Source of the DNA: Piscinibacter gummiphilus
Lineage (GTDB): Bacteria; Pseudomonadota; Gammaproteobacteria; Burkholderiales; Burkholderiaceae_C
Assembly: GCF_002116905.1 (NCBI RefSeq)
Contig: NZ_CP015118.1
Location: 2,976,001-3,040,000, forward strand
Reading direction: 5' to 3'
Length of the DNA: 64,000 nucleotides
This document shows positions 53,462-62,431 of this stretch, one piece after another (position 1 is the first letter of the stretch; each line of letters begins with the position of its first letter). A program made the translations under genes and the position numbers. The notes below the pieces were generated by a model. That model ran no database searches. It was not told the origin of the DNA and was given only the letters and a program-made list of their open reading frames with translations.

Positions 53462-54205
53462 ATGCTTGATGCCTTCAAACGCCTGATTGCCCGCAAGCCT
53501 TCCGAGCCCGAATGGCCCGAGGTGGCGGAATGGGCCGGCCGCCAGCAATTCGGGTTCAAGCGCGTCCGCGACGAGGGGGGCGGTTTCGTCCTCGACGGGC
53601 AGATGGACGGCAAGCCGTGGCGCCTCGAATGGGGCCCGCCGCAGCGCTCGTACATCCAGGGCCACGAACTGCGCGTCCGCATGGAGCTCGGCCTGTCGTC
53701 GAACCTGCAGATGCTCGTGCTGACGCAGTCGCTCTTCGAGACCCTGGAGCGCAACGCCTTCGAGAGCTTCACCGAAAGCACGCAGACGGTCATCGACGGC
53801 AACACGCCGGAGGAGATGCGCTGGCTCGTGATGTTCCCGAAGTCGTCCGTCAAGGCACCGAAGACCGTGCGCTCGCGGTTCCACTTCATCGGCGCCGCGG
53901 CCGAGGACACCGAACGCTGGGTCGAGGGCCCGCTCGCCGAGCAGCTCGAGAAGGCCGACGCGGGCTTCCTCGCGGCCCAGCCCCCGTTCGTGCTGATGAC
54001 CCTGCGCGGCCGCGTCTACCTGCGCATGCAGCTCGACGATCCGGATCCGCGTTCGCTGGCCGGCGCCGTGGCGCTGTTCCAGGTGGCGGTGCCGCAGGCC
54101 ATCCAGGCCGCTGCGGCGGCCGTCGCCGAATCGCCGCGTCCCGACTTCGGCAACAGCAGTTCCACCGCCTGGCAGAACCTCGGCCCCGACGACGAGAAGG
54201 CCTGA
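53462..54205 (+). CDS. Conserved hypothetical protein (247 residues)
   Basis: I do not recognise the family. Soluble, mixed alpha/beta, N-terminal amphipathic helix (LDAFKRLIARKP), strand-rich middle (WRLEWGPPQRSYIQGHELRVRMELG) and an Ala-rich helical tail with a Ser-rich end. Good GC3 and codon use. Divergent from the GST gene with 63 bases between the starts; convergent with the following phosphotransferase gene. Confidence 0.75.
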   Translation: MLDAFKRLIARKPSEPEWPEVAEWAGRQQFGFKRVRDEGGGFVLDGQMDGKPWRLEWGPPQRSYIQGHELRVRMELGLSSNLQMLVLTQSLFETLERNAFESFTESTQTVIDGNTPEEMRWLVMFPKSSVKAPKTVRSRFHFIGAAAEDTERWVEGPLAEQLEKADAGFLAAQPPFVLMTLRGRVYLRMQLDDPDPRSLAGAVALFQVAVPQAIQAAAAAVAESPRPDFGNSSSTAWQNLGPDDEKA

Positions 54206-54212
54206 TCGGCGA

Positions 54213-55274
54213 TCAGGCCTGCTGCGCCAGCCGCCAGCCCATCTCGGCCAGGGGGCGGGCCGCGGCGGCGGCCTGCTTCGCGTGCGCGTCGGCGGCTGTG
54301 CCTTCCTCCACCCGTTTCGCGATGCCCTGCAGGATGCCCGCCATGCGGAACAGGTTGTAGGCGAGGTAGAAGTTCCAGTCGCCGGCCAGGGCGTCGGCGT
54401 CGGTGCGGCCGGTGCGTTCGCAGTACAGGCGCAGGTAGTCGGCCTCCCGCGGGATGCCCAGTGCGTCGAGGTCCGCGCCCGCGAGGCCGCGGAACAGCGA
54501 GGGTTCGATGTGCCAGGCCATGCAGTGGTAGCTGAAGTCGGCCAGCGGGTGACCGAGGGTCGACAGCTCCCAGTCGAGCAGGCCCAGGGCCTTCGGCTCG
54601 GTGGCGTGGAACATCAGGTTGTCGAGGCGGTAGTCGCCGTGGACGATGGCCACCTGCGATTCGTCGCGGGCACTCGCCGGCAGGTGCGCGGGCAACCACG
54701 CGGCGAGCCGGTCCATCGCGTCGATGGGATCGGTGATGGAGGCCTGATACTGCTTGTGCCAGCGGGCGATCTGGCGCTCGAAGTAGTTGCCGGGGCGGCC
54801 GTAGTCGGCCAGGCCCGCGGCCTTCACGTCGACGCGGTGCAGCGCGGCGATCACGCGGTTCATCTCGTCGTAGAGGCGCTTCCGGGTGGGCACGTCGAAG
54901 CCGGGCAGGGTGGGATCCCACAGCACGCGGCCGTCGAGGCAGTCCATCACGTAGAAGGCACGGCCGATGACCGATTCGTCCTCGCACAGCAGGTGCATGC
55001 GGGGCACCGGCACGCCGGTGCCGGCCAGGGCCGACATCACGCGGAACTCGCGATCGATGGCGTGGGCCGAGGGCAGCAGCCGGGCCGCCGGGCCGGGCTT
55101 CGTGCGCATCACCCAGCGGCCGCCGGCCGTGGTCAGGCGGTACGTGGGGTTCGACTGGCCGCCCTTGAAGGCTTCGGCCTCGACGGGGCCCTCGAAGCCC
55201 GGCAGGCGAGGCGCGAGGTACGCGGCCAGCGAGGCCAGGTGCTCTGGCGACAGCGTGTGCGAAGCCGCGGCCAT
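54213..55274 (-). CDS. Aminoglycoside-phosphotransferase-fold protein (ACAD10/FadK-type kinase-like)
   Basis: 353 residues, APH fold: GGQSNPTYRL (nucleotide-binding strand), catalytic loop IVHGDYRLDN and metal motif LLDWELSTLGHPLAD. This subgroup occurs next to acyl-CoA dehydrogenases and enoyl-CoA hydratases and phosphorylates hydroxy-fatty acids in ACAD10/11-type pathways rather than antibiotics. The adjacent crotonase-fold gene two positions away supports a lipid role. Confidence 0.85.
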   Translation of the reverse strand: MAAASHTLSPEHLASLAAYLAPRLPGFEGPVEAEAFKGGQSNPTYRLTTAGGRWVMRTKPGPAARLLPSAHAIDREFRVMSALAGTGVPVPRMHLLCEDESVIGRAFYVMDCLDGRVLWDPTLPGFDVPTRKRLYDEMNRVIAALHRVDVKAAGLADYGRPGNYFERQIARWHKQYQASITDPIDAMDRLAAWLPAHLPASARDESQVAIVHGDYRLDNLMFHATEPKALGLLDWELSTLGHPLADFSYHCMAWHIEPSLFRGLAGADLDALGIPREADYLRLYCERTGRTDADALAGDWNFYLAYNLFRMAGILQGIAKRVEEGTAADAHAKQAAAAARPLAEMGWRLAQQA

Positions 55275-55275
55275 G

Positions 55276-55986
55276 TCAGTGGTGCGGCTCGGACAGCGCG
55301 AGCAGCTTTTCCTTCGACAGCACCACGAGGCGCGTGGGTTCGATGCGCACCGCGCCGTCGCGCTCGAAGCTCTTGAGCTCCTGGTTCACGCGCTGCCGCG
55401 AGGCGCCCAGCAGCTGCGCGAGGTCTTCCTGGGCCAGCTGCAGGCCGATGCGGATCTCCTCGCCCTCGTGGATCCCGTAGCTGCGCGCGAGCAGCAGCAG
55501 CTGCTTGGCCAGACGCGCGGCCAGCGGCATCGTGTTCAGGTCCTGGACCAGGTCGTACATCAGGCGCAGGCGGCGGCAGTTCAGGCGCAGCAGCGCGTCG
55601 TACAGCTCGGGGTGGTGGGCCAGCAGGTCCTTGAAGTCGGCCTTGCGCACGGCCAGCAGCGTGGTCTCGCCGTGGGCGTTGGAGTCGTGCGTGCGGGGCA
55701 TGCCGTCGAAGAGGGCCATGTCGCCGAACCACACGCCGGGCTCGACGTAGGTCAGCGTGACCTGCTTGCCCGACAGCGACACCGAACTCACGCGCACCGC
55801 GCCCTTCGCGACGCCGCACCACCACTCGGCCGGTTCACCCCGGGACGACAGCAGCGCGCCATCGGCGAGGCGGCGCACGATCGAGCGCGACAGGATGGCG
55901 TCGCGCAGCGGTTGGGACAGCTTGGCGAACCATCCGCCGGATTCGATGTGGTGACGCTCGTCGGCGGTGAGGGCTGGAGTGTGCAT
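55276..55986 (-). CDS. Crp/Fnr-family transcriptional regulator
   Basis: 236 residues from the ATG at 55986. Cyclic-nucleotide-binding-like beta barrel about 25-140 (LLSSRGEPAEWWCGVAKGAVRV, VWFGDMALFDGMPRTHDS) and a Crp-type HTH about 170-225 (LAQEDLAQLLGASRQRVNQELKSFERDG). No N-terminal Fnr cysteines. The effector-site sequence GDMALFDGMPRTHDS has Arg and Thr in the places of the cAMP contacts of Crp, so nucleotide binding is possible. Precedes the phosphotransferase gene by one base gap and is probably in one transcript. Confidence 0.88.
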   Translation of the reverse strand: MHTPALTADERHHIESGGWFAKLSQPLRDAILSRSIVRRLADGALLSSRGEPAEWWCGVAKGAVRVSSVSLSGKQVTLTYVEPGVWFGDMALFDGMPRTHDSNAHGETTLLAVRKADFKDLLAHHPELYDALLRLNCRRLRLMYDLVQDLNTMPLAARLAKQLLLLARSYGIHEGEEIRIGLQLAQEDLAQLLGASRQRVNQELKSFERDGAVRIEPTRLVVLSKEKLLALSEPHH

Positions 55987-56091
55987 GGGGAGGTCTCGTG
56001 TACGGCGGATCGCACGGGTGCGCGGGGCGGATCCCGTCGCCCGGACGGCTATTGTTGCCCACTCCGCGCGGGGCTGCACTGTCTGGCAGAA

Positions 56092-56745
56092 CTAGGCGAT
56101 GTTCCCGGACCACGGGTTGACGAGCTCCTTCGCGCCGGACACGGCGTCGGGGTCGGTGTCCGCGAGCCGGGCGGCCAGGCCCAGCGCCTGCTCGAAGGCG
56201 TCGCCATGGCCGCTCACCCGCGTGACGAGGCCGAGCGCGAGCAGCTGCTCGACGGGCACCGGTTCGCCCAGCCACAGCCACTGCAGCACCCGCGCGCGGG
56301 GCAGGTGCTTCATCAGCTGCGCGGTGGCGCCGGCGTCGGGAGACTGGCCGGCGCGCGGGTTCGACAGCAGCAGGCGGGCGTCGGCCGCGGCCACGACCAG
56401 ATCGCAGGCGAGGGCCAGCGCGAGGCCGCCCGCGATGGCGTCGCCCTCGACCGCGGCGATGACCGGCTTCGGGTTCACGCGCAGCGCCTCGACGAAGGCC
56501 TGGAAGTGCTGGAGGGAGGGCGCGGGCTCATCCGGGTCCAGCTGGGACCGTTCGATGCCGGCGCAGAAGTGGCTGCCGTCGCCGCGCAGCACGATGGCGC
56601 GCACGGCGGGGTCGGATTCGGCGACGTTGAGGGCCTCGATGCCCGCGGCGAACACCTGCTCGGACAGGCTGTTGCGCGATGCCGGATCGCTGAGGGTGAG
56701 CACGAGGGTGGCGTCGCGGCGTTCGGTGTGCAGTTCTGAGGTCAT
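56092..56745 (-). CDS. Crotonase-fold protein (enoyl-CoA hydratase/isomerase family), short
   Basis: 217 residues versus about 260 for typical members; the C-terminal helices are shortened. Oxyanion-hole motif FCAGIERSQL and VEGDAIAGGLALALACDLV are present. The two hydratase glutamates are absent (Ala109 and Arg131 regions), whereas Asp137 in SPDAG matches the acid used by PaaG-type isomerases. An isomerase rather than hydratase activity is therefore likely. Upstream of the Crp/Fnr gene on the same strand. Confidence 0.82.
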   Translation of the reverse strand: MTSELHTERRDATLVLTLSDPASRNSLSEQVFAAGIEALNVAESDPAVRAIVLRGDGSHFCAGIERSQLDPDEPAPSLQHFQAFVEALRVNPKPVIAAVEGDAIAGGLALALACDLVVAAADARLLLSNPRAGQSPDAGATAQLMKHLPRARVLQWLWLGEPVPVEQLLALGLVTRVSGHGDAFEQALGLAARLADTDPDAVSGAKELVNPWSGNIA

Positions 56746-56884
56746 GGCCGGCCCATGGGGCTGCAGACAGGGGTGGCGGGATTGTGTCATGCGGCACGGC
56801 AACATCGGCGCCGACGCCCGGGCCATGCGCAGTCTCGAGCCTGGTTCGTGCTAGAGTCAAAAAGTCGTTTCACTTCGCGCCCGA

Positions 56885-58795
56885 ATGCAGAGACCCCCGA
56901 TCCTGTCGCCCCTCGTTCTTGCGCTCTCGCTGCACGCGGGCCAGGCGATGGCGCTGGGGTTCGGGAAGGTCTCCGGCACCACCGCACTCGGCCACCCGCT
57001 GAACTTCGCGGTGGGCCTGCGCCTCGAGGGTGACGAGACCCTCGACGCCGGTTGTGTCACCGCCGAAGTGATGGTGGGCGACCGCCCGCTGCCGGCCGAC
57101 GTGGTTCGCGCCCGGGTCGTGCGCTCGGGGCAGGGCGGTGAACGCCGCATCCGCGTCACCACCACGCTCCCCATCGAGGAACCCATCGTGTCGGTCACGG
57201 TGCGCGCGGGCTGTCCCGAGCGCCTGAGCCGGGCCTTCGTCGTGTTCGCCGACCCGCCGCACACGGTGCCGCGCCTGGTCGACAACGAGACCGACATCGC
57301 GGACGGTTCGGAAGTCCGCGGCCAGTCCCCATTCGCCGCCGCAGCTTCGCCGGTGCCACGTCCGGCACGGCCCGCGACCTCCGGCGCGTCCGAACCGCGC
57401 CGGGGCAGCGCGGCGTCCGTTCAGGCGTCGGCCCCGGCCCGCCGCGCCCGAGGCGCGGCCGCGAACAAGTCGTCGCGCCCGGTGTTGCAGCTCGACCCGG
57501 CCGAAGACTCGCCGTACACCGAACCCACCTTGCGAATGACCACGACGCTCGGCTCCCTGCCGGCGGCGTCCGGGGTGGGCGGGGCGCCGCTTCCCGACCC
57601 CGACGACATCCGCCGCCAGCAGGACCAGGCGAGGCTGCAGGCCCTCGAGGCCTCGGTGCGCCAGCTGCGCGAGGACGGCATCGCCCGCGAGCGGGCGCTG
57701 ACGGCGCTGCAGCAGCAGGCCCGCGAGATGGCGGCCGAGCGGTACGCCAACCCGCTCGTCTACACGCTGGCCGGGCTGTGCGCCTTGCTGGGGCTCGGGC
57801 TCGTCGCGGCCCTGTGGCTGCGCCGGCGCGACCGGGCCGAGGCGGCCTGGTGGGCGGCCGCCGGGCACGAGGTGGTCGCCGAGGCCCGTTCGGTGCTCGG
57901 GTCGGACACCGGCAACGAACCGCCGCCCACGACGCGGCCTGCCGCCATTCCCGTCGCCGCCGCGGAGCCGGCCCCGCGCCCGCCCGCGGCGCCCGCCGAG
58001 CGGCCCGCACCCGTGCCCGCACCGGAACCGGATTCCACGGAGGTCTACGCCGTGCGGCGGGACGTGGCCGGTGAACCCGCCGTGGCCGAACCGCGGCGCC
58101 CCATGTCGGCCGAGGAACTGATCGACCTCGAGCAGCAGGTCGAGTTCTTCGTGGTGCTGGGCCAGGACGACGCGGCCATCGACCTGCTGATGGGCCATGT
58201 GCGCAGCACGAGCGGCGTGAGCCCGCTGCCGTACCTCAAGCTGCTCGAGATCTACCGCCGCCGCGAGGAACGCGAGCCGTACGAACGCATCCGCGAGCGT
58301 TTCAACCGCCGCTTCAACGCCTACGCGCCCGAGTGGGGCGTCGACCCCGAGACCGGGTACGACCTCGAAGGCTACCCCGAGGTGCTGGGCCGCCTGCAGG
58401 GCATCTGGCAGATGCCCTCGATGGCGATGGAGCTGCTCGACACGCAACTGTTCCGCCGCGACGCCGGCCCCACGTTCGACGTGCCCGCCTACCGTGAGCT
58501 GCTGTTCCTCTACGGCATCGCACGCGACCTCGCCGAACGCGACCTGCCGTCGTCCGGCGTCGACCTGCTGCTGCCCATCGGCGAGGACGAACACCCCACC
58601 GGGGCCGGCCCCATCGTGGCGCTGTCACCGGAGGCCATCGCCGAACCCGTGTCCGAGAGCGAGCATTTCCAGCTCGACCTCGACGTGTCGACGGACCAGC
58701 CCCCGAGCCTCACCGTGGAGCTGCCGCCCGAGTCCGAGCGCGGCCAGCCCCTCGACTTCCACCTCGACGACCCGGTGCCGCCGCGGCGGCGCTGA
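56885..58795 (+). CDS. FimV/HubP-like polar membrane protein
   Basis: 636 residues. N-terminal signal peptide (1-23), a FimV-type periplasmic domain about 24-130 (LGFGKVSGTTALGHPLNFAV), a long Ser/Ala/Pro linker, a coiled coil about 235-285, one transmembrane helix at about 287-312 (NPLVYTLAGLCALLGLGLVAALWL) and a cytoplasmic part with TPR-like helices and a conserved FimV C-terminal style. FimV/HubP proteins organise the cell pole, type IV pili and chemotaxis. It lacks a clear LysM motif. One base separates its stop from the convergent aminotransferase stop. Confidence 0.82.
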   Translation: MQRPPILSPLVLALSLHAGQAMALGFGKVSGTTALGHPLNFAVGLRLEGDETLDAGCVTAEVMVGDRPLPADVVRARVVRSGQGGERRIRVTTTLPIEEPIVSVTVRAGCPERLSRAFVVFADPPHTVPRLVDNETDIADGSEVRGQSPFAAAASPVPRPARPATSGASEPRRGSAASVQASAPARRARGAAANKSSRPVLQLDPAEDSPYTEPTLRMTTTLGSLPAASGVGGAPLPDPDDIRRQQDQARLQALEASVRQLREDGIARERALTALQQQAREMAAERYANPLVYTLAGLCALLGLGLVAALWLRRRDRAEAAWWAAAGHEVVAEARSVLGSDTGNEPPPTTRPAAIPVAAAEPAPRPPAAPAERPAPVPAPEPDSTEVYAVRRDVAGEPAVAEPRRPMSAEELIDLEQQVEFFVVLGQDDAAIDLLMGHVRSTSGVSPLPYLKLLEIYRRREEREPYERIRERFNRRFNAYAPEWGVDPETGYDLEGYPEVLGRLQGIWQMPSMAMELLDTQLFRRDAGPTFDVPAYRELLFLYGIARDLAERDLPSSGVDLLLPIGEDEHPTGAGPIVALSPEAIAEPVSESEHFQLDLDVSTDQPPSLTVELPPESERGQPLDFHLDDPVPPRRR

Positions 58796-58796
58796 G

Positions 58797-59948
58797 TCAG
58801 AGCCTGGCCAGCCGCTCCAGCGCGGAGGCGAGCGTCTCGTCGCGCTTGGCGAAGCAGAACCGCGCGAGGCGCTGGTCGCGCCCGTCGGCATAGAACGCCG
58901 ACAGCGGGATCGCCGCCACGCCCACCTCGGTGGTGAGCCGGCGGCAGAAGGCTTCTTCCGACTGGTCGCTCACGGCCGAGTAGTCCACCACCTGGAAATA
59001 CGTGCCCTGGCTCGGCAGCAGCGTGAGCCGCGTGCGGGCCAGGCCGTCGCGGAACAGGTCGCGCTTGCGCTGGTAGAACGCGGGCAGGTCGAGGTAGGGT
59101 GCGGGGTTCGCCAGGTACCGCGCGAGGCCGTACTGCACCGGCGTGTTGACCGTGAACACGTTGAACTGGTGCACCTTGCGGAACTCGGCGGTCAGCGCGG
59201 CCGGCGCGGCCACGTAGCCCACCTTCCAGCCCGTCACGTGGAAGGTCTTGCCGAAGCTCGACACCACGACGCTGCGCTCGGCCAGCGCCGGGTGGCGCGA
59301 CACGCTCTCGTGCTGTCCGCCGTCGAACACCATGTGCTCGTAGACCTCGTCGGCGATGACGAGGATGTCGGTGCCGCGCAGCAGCTCGGCCAGCTGCTGC
59401 ATGTCCCCGGCCGTCCAGACGCTCGCGCTCGGGTTGTGCGGCGTGTTGACGAGGAGGGCGCGTGTGCGCGGGCCGATGGCCGCGCGGATCGCGTCGAAGT
59501 CGGGGCGGAAGGTGCGGGCCGTCAGTGGCACGTGCACGGCGCGGGCGCCGGCCAGCACGATGTTGGGCTCGTAGCTGTCGTAGCACGGGTCGAGCACGAT
59601 CACCTCGTCGCCCGGGTGCACGAGCGCGAGGATGGTGGTCAGGATCGCCTGCGTGGCGCCGGCCGTGATGGTGATCTCGGTGCCCGGGTCGTAGCGGTGG
59701 CCGTAGAGGCGCTCGATCTTGTCGGCCACGGCCTCGCGCAGCACCGGCACGCCGGCCATCGGCGGGTACTGGTTGTGCCCTTCCCGCATGGCAGCGGCCA
59801 CGGCGTCCACCAGGGCCGGGTCGCAGTCGAAGTCGGGGAAGCCCTGGCCGAGGTTGACCGCGCCGTGCTGCTGGGCGAGGGCGGACATCACGGTGAAGAT
59901 GGTGGTGCCGACCTGCGGCAGGCGGCTCTCGATGGCGGGCGTGGTCAT
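58797..59948 (-). CDS. Methionine-type PLP aminotransferase (YbdL/MtnE-like)
   Basis: 383 residues, fold-type I aminotransferase: NLGQGFPDFDCDP, NTPHNPSASVW, IADEVYEHMVFDG, and the PLP lysine in SSFGKTFHVTGWKVGY. Highest family resemblance is to YbdL-type methionine/aromatic aminotransferase. The ATG overlaps the stop of the upstream cysB gene, so they are co-transcribed, linking it to sulfur amino-acid metabolism. Confidence 0.9.
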   Translation of the reverse strand: MTTPAIESRLPQVGTTIFTVMSALAQQHGAVNLGQGFPDFDCDPALVDAVAAAMREGHNQYPPMAGVPVLREAVADKIERLYGHRYDPGTEITITAGATQAILTTILALVHPGDEVIVLDPCYDSYEPNIVLAGARAVHVPLTARTFRPDFDAIRAAIGPRTRALLVNTPHNPSASVWTAGDMQQLAELLRGTDILVIADEVYEHMVFDGGQHESVSRHPALAERSVVVSSFGKTFHVTGWKVGYVAAPAALTAEFRKVHQFNVFTVNTPVQYGLARYLANPAPYLDLPAFYQRKRDLFRDGLARTRLTLLPSQGTYFQVVDYSAVSDQSEEAFCRRLTTEVGVAAIPLSAFYADGRDQRLARFCFAKRDETLASALERLARL

Positions 59949-60889
59949 GGTGTCGGTGCGGGCGGTTCGCCGCCCATGGCTTGCAGGATGGTGGTGCGGG
60001 TGAGGCGTTCGGCGAGCATCTCGGCGAACGCGAACACGAAGTTGCGCAGGTAGGCGCCGCGCTTGAACGCGACGCGGGTGACGTTCTGGCCGAACAGGTG
60101 TCCCACCGGCCGCCAGACGAGGTCGCCGCCCGGCGGGTCGTCGCGCACGGCGGTCTCGGCGAGGATCCCGATGCCGAGGCCCAGCCGCACGTACGTCTTG
60201 ATCACGTCGGCGTCGATGGCCTCCAGCACGATGGTGGGTTTCAGGTGGCCGGCCGTGAAGGCCTGGTCCACGCGCGTGCGCCCGCTGAACGACGGGTGGT
60301 ACGACACGAGGGGCTGCAGCGCGAGGTCTTCCAGCGTGATGGTCTCGGCCGTGGCGAGCGGATGGCCCGACGGCATCACGATCGCGTGCTGCCATTCGTA
60401 GCAGGGCAGGGTGACGAGGCCCTCGAAGTCGTTGATGGCCTCGGTGGCGATGCCGATGTCGGCCACCTCGTCGATGACCATCTGCGCCACCTGCGCGGGC
60501 GAGCCCTGGTGCAGGCTGATGTTGACCTTCGGGAACTTGCGGCGCAGCTGCGCGACCGGGCCGGGCAGGAAGTAGCGGGCCTGGCTGTGCGTGGTGGCGA
60601 TCGACAGCGTGCCGGCGTCCTGCTTCGAGAACTCCTCGCCGATGCGCTTGAGGTTGCCCACCTCGCGCATGATGATCTCGATGGACTTGAGCACCTCCGC
60701 CCCGGGCTCGGTGATGCGGCGCAGCCGCTTGCCGTGGCGCGCGAAGATGTCCACGCCGAGTTCGTCCTCGAGCTCGAGGATGGCCTTGGACACGCCGGGC
60801 TGCGACGTGAACAGCGCGCGGGCCGTCTCGGTCAGGTTCAGGTTGCGCCGGACGGCTTCTTGGACAAACCGGAACTGGTGCAGGTTCAT
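59945..60889 (-). CDS. cysB: CysB-type LysR regulator of sulfur assimilation
   Basis: 314 residues. Winged HTH at 1-60 (NLNLTETARALFTSQPGVSKAILELEDELG) and LysR effector domain with CysB-like features (TTHSQARYFLPGPV, THSxARY sulfate/acetylserine pocket, ISLHQGSPAQVAQMV). Activates cysteine-biosynthesis genes in response to O-acetylserine. Upstream of the aminotransferase and next to a siroheme-related chelatase. Confidence 0.93.
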   Translation of the reverse strand: MNLHQFRFVQEAVRRNLNLTETARALFTSQPGVSKAILELEDELGVDIFARHGKRLRRITEPGAEVLKSIEIIMREVGNLKRIGEEFSKQDAGTLSIATTHSQARYFLPGPVAQLRRKFPKVNISLHQGSPAQVAQMVIDEVADIGIATEAINDFEGLVTLPCYEWQHAIVMPSGHPLATAETITLEDLALQPLVSYHPSFSGRTRVDQAFTAGHLKPTIVLEAIDADVIKTYVRLGLGIGILAETAVRDDPPGGDLVWRPVGHLFGQNVTRVAFKRGAYLRNFVFAFAEMLAERLTRTTILQAMGGEPPAPTP

Positions 60890-60935
60890 ATTCCAGGGCG
60901 GGGTGCGGTGAGGCCCTGATTATTCCACTTGCGAT

Positions 60936-61310
60936 CTAAGGCGTGTGCGGCAAGAAGGCTTCGGCGGCGCGGGCCATGGCGTCGATCACGGGGTCGAGTT
61001 CGCCCACGGCGGGCGACAGGGTCCACGTGGCCTGGGGATGGTGGGCACGCAGCTGCTCGACCAGCACGGGCAGGTCCTTGCGCACGTGGCCGCCAGCGCC
61101 GAGGAACAGCGGCACCACGGCCACCGCGGTGCAGCCGGCATCGGCCAGCGAACGGCCGGCCGTGGCGATGTCGGGGGCCATGAACTCGAGGAAGGCCAGC
61201 TCGACCGGCACGCCGGGGCGTGCCGCGCGCACGCGGTCGGCCACGGCCTGGAAGGGGCGGGCCCAGTTCGGATCCCGCGCCCCGTGCGCGAACAGCAGCA
61301 GTCCGGTCAT
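60936..61310 (-). CDS. CbiX-type sirohydrochlorin chelatase-like protein
   Basis: 124 residues, the short single-domain form. Metal/catalytic motif LLFAHGARDPNW with the active His, and AVVPLFLGAGGHVRKDLP with the second His. Short CbiX proteins insert cobalt or iron (as SirB) into sirohydrochlorin, needed for siroheme of sulfite reductase. The ATG overlaps the lptG stop and cysB lies just downstream. Confidence 0.9.
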   Translation of the reverse strand: MTGLLLFAHGARDPNWARPFQAVADRVRAARPGVPVELAFLEFMAPDIATAGRSLADAGCTAVAVVPLFLGAGGHVRKDLPVLVEQLRAHHPQATWTLSPAVGELDPVIDAMARAAEAFLPHTP

Positions 61311-62431
61311 CGGTACCTCACGAGCCAGCTGAAGGCCGCGAACGACATCCCGAGGAAGATGAGGCTGGGCGTGGCCGCGACGATCCACGGCGTCCAGTTC
61401 TTCAGCAGGCCGATGTGGGCCGCGACGTTGTTGAGCAGCACGAAGGTGATGCCCAGCATGATGCCGCCGAACACCTTCAGGCTCACGCCGCCGGCCCGCG
61501 CGTGCAGGTACGCGAACGGCAGCGCGAGGCCCACCATCACGAGGCACGCGAGCGGGTAGAGCGCCCGTTTCCAGAACCGCAGTTCGTAGCGCTGCGCGGT
61601 CTGCTCGTTGTCCGAGAGGTGGTTCATGTAGCGGAACAGCTCGAAGGTGGACATCGAGTTGAAGGGGCGCACCGCCGACGACACCACGTTCGCCGCGAGC
61701 GTGGTCTGCAGGTGGAACACCTCGAGCTGCTTGACGTCGACCTTGAGCTGGGCGATGTCCGCCGCCGCGGCGCCGGAGGCGCCGGTCCAGTCGGTCAGCA
61801 GCACCTTGTTCAGCGTCCACAAGCCGGAGGCGTCGACCCGTGCCGTGTCGGCGGCGATGCGCTGGACCAGCCGGCCCTCGGTGTCGAAGGCGTAGATGCG
61901 CACATACAGCAGCTCGCCGTCGGCCGCGGCCGTGGACACGTTGATGGAGTAGTTGCGTTCACCGTCGGGCGTGTTGAGCTTGTCCTTCATCCACGCGCCC
62001 GCGCGGCCGAGGCTCAAGCCGCCCTTGACGCGCGCATGCAGCTCGACGGCGGCCCGTTCGGAGAGGGGCGCGAGGTAGTCGCCCACGACGAACGTGAGCA
62101 CGCCGAACGCGACGCCGAGCCCCATCAGCAGCGACAGCGCCCGGCCGGGGCCGAGGCCGCCGGTGCGCAGGATGGTGAACTCCGACGACTGGGCGAGGCG
62201 CGACAGGGCGTAGATGGTGCCGATCAGCACCGCGATGGGCGCCAGCTCGTAGAGGTGGCCGGGCAGCTCGAGCAGCGAGTACAGCGCGGCGTGCATCGCC
62301 GAGTAGTCCTTGCCGACGTCACCCAGTTCGTCGACGAAGTCGATGAAGAAGAACAGCGACAGGAAGGCGATGGCGACGAACACGACGGCGCTCACCACGT
62401 CGGCGTACAGCAGGCGGCGGACGGTTCTCAT
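61307..62431 (-). CDS. lptG: LPS export permease LptG
   Basis: 374 residues from the ATG at 62431, which overlaps the lptF stop. YjgP/YjgQ fold: three helices (SAVVFVAIAFLSLFFFIDFV, ...), a periplasmic beta-jellyroll about 120-270, and three C-terminal helices. Part of the LptB2FG extractor that lifts lipopolysaccharide out of the inner membrane. Confidence 0.96.
   Translation of the reverse strand: MRTVRRLLYADVVSAVVFVAIAFLSLFFFIDFVDELGDVGKDYSAMHAALYSLLELPGHLYELAPIAVLIGTIYALSRLAQSSEFTILRTGGLGPGRALSLLMGLGVAFGVLTFVVGDYLAPLSERAAVELHARVKGGLSLGRAGAWMKDKLNTPDGERNYSINVSTAAADGELLYVRIYAFDTEGRLVQRIAADTARVDASGLWTLNKVLLTDWTGASGAAAADIAQLKVDVKQLEVFHLQTTLAANVVSSAVRPFNSMSTFELFRYMNHLSDNEQTAQRYELRFWKRALYPLACLVMVGLALPFAYLHARAGGVSLKVFGGIMLGITFVLLNNVAAHIGLLKNWTPWIVAATPSLIFLGMSFAAFSWLVRYR

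Noticed and set aside
54213..55274. Aminoglycoside resistance gene
   Set aside because: The APH fold is present, but the sequence type and the crotonase neighbour match the acyl-CoA-associated phosphotransferase subgroup, not resistance enzymes.
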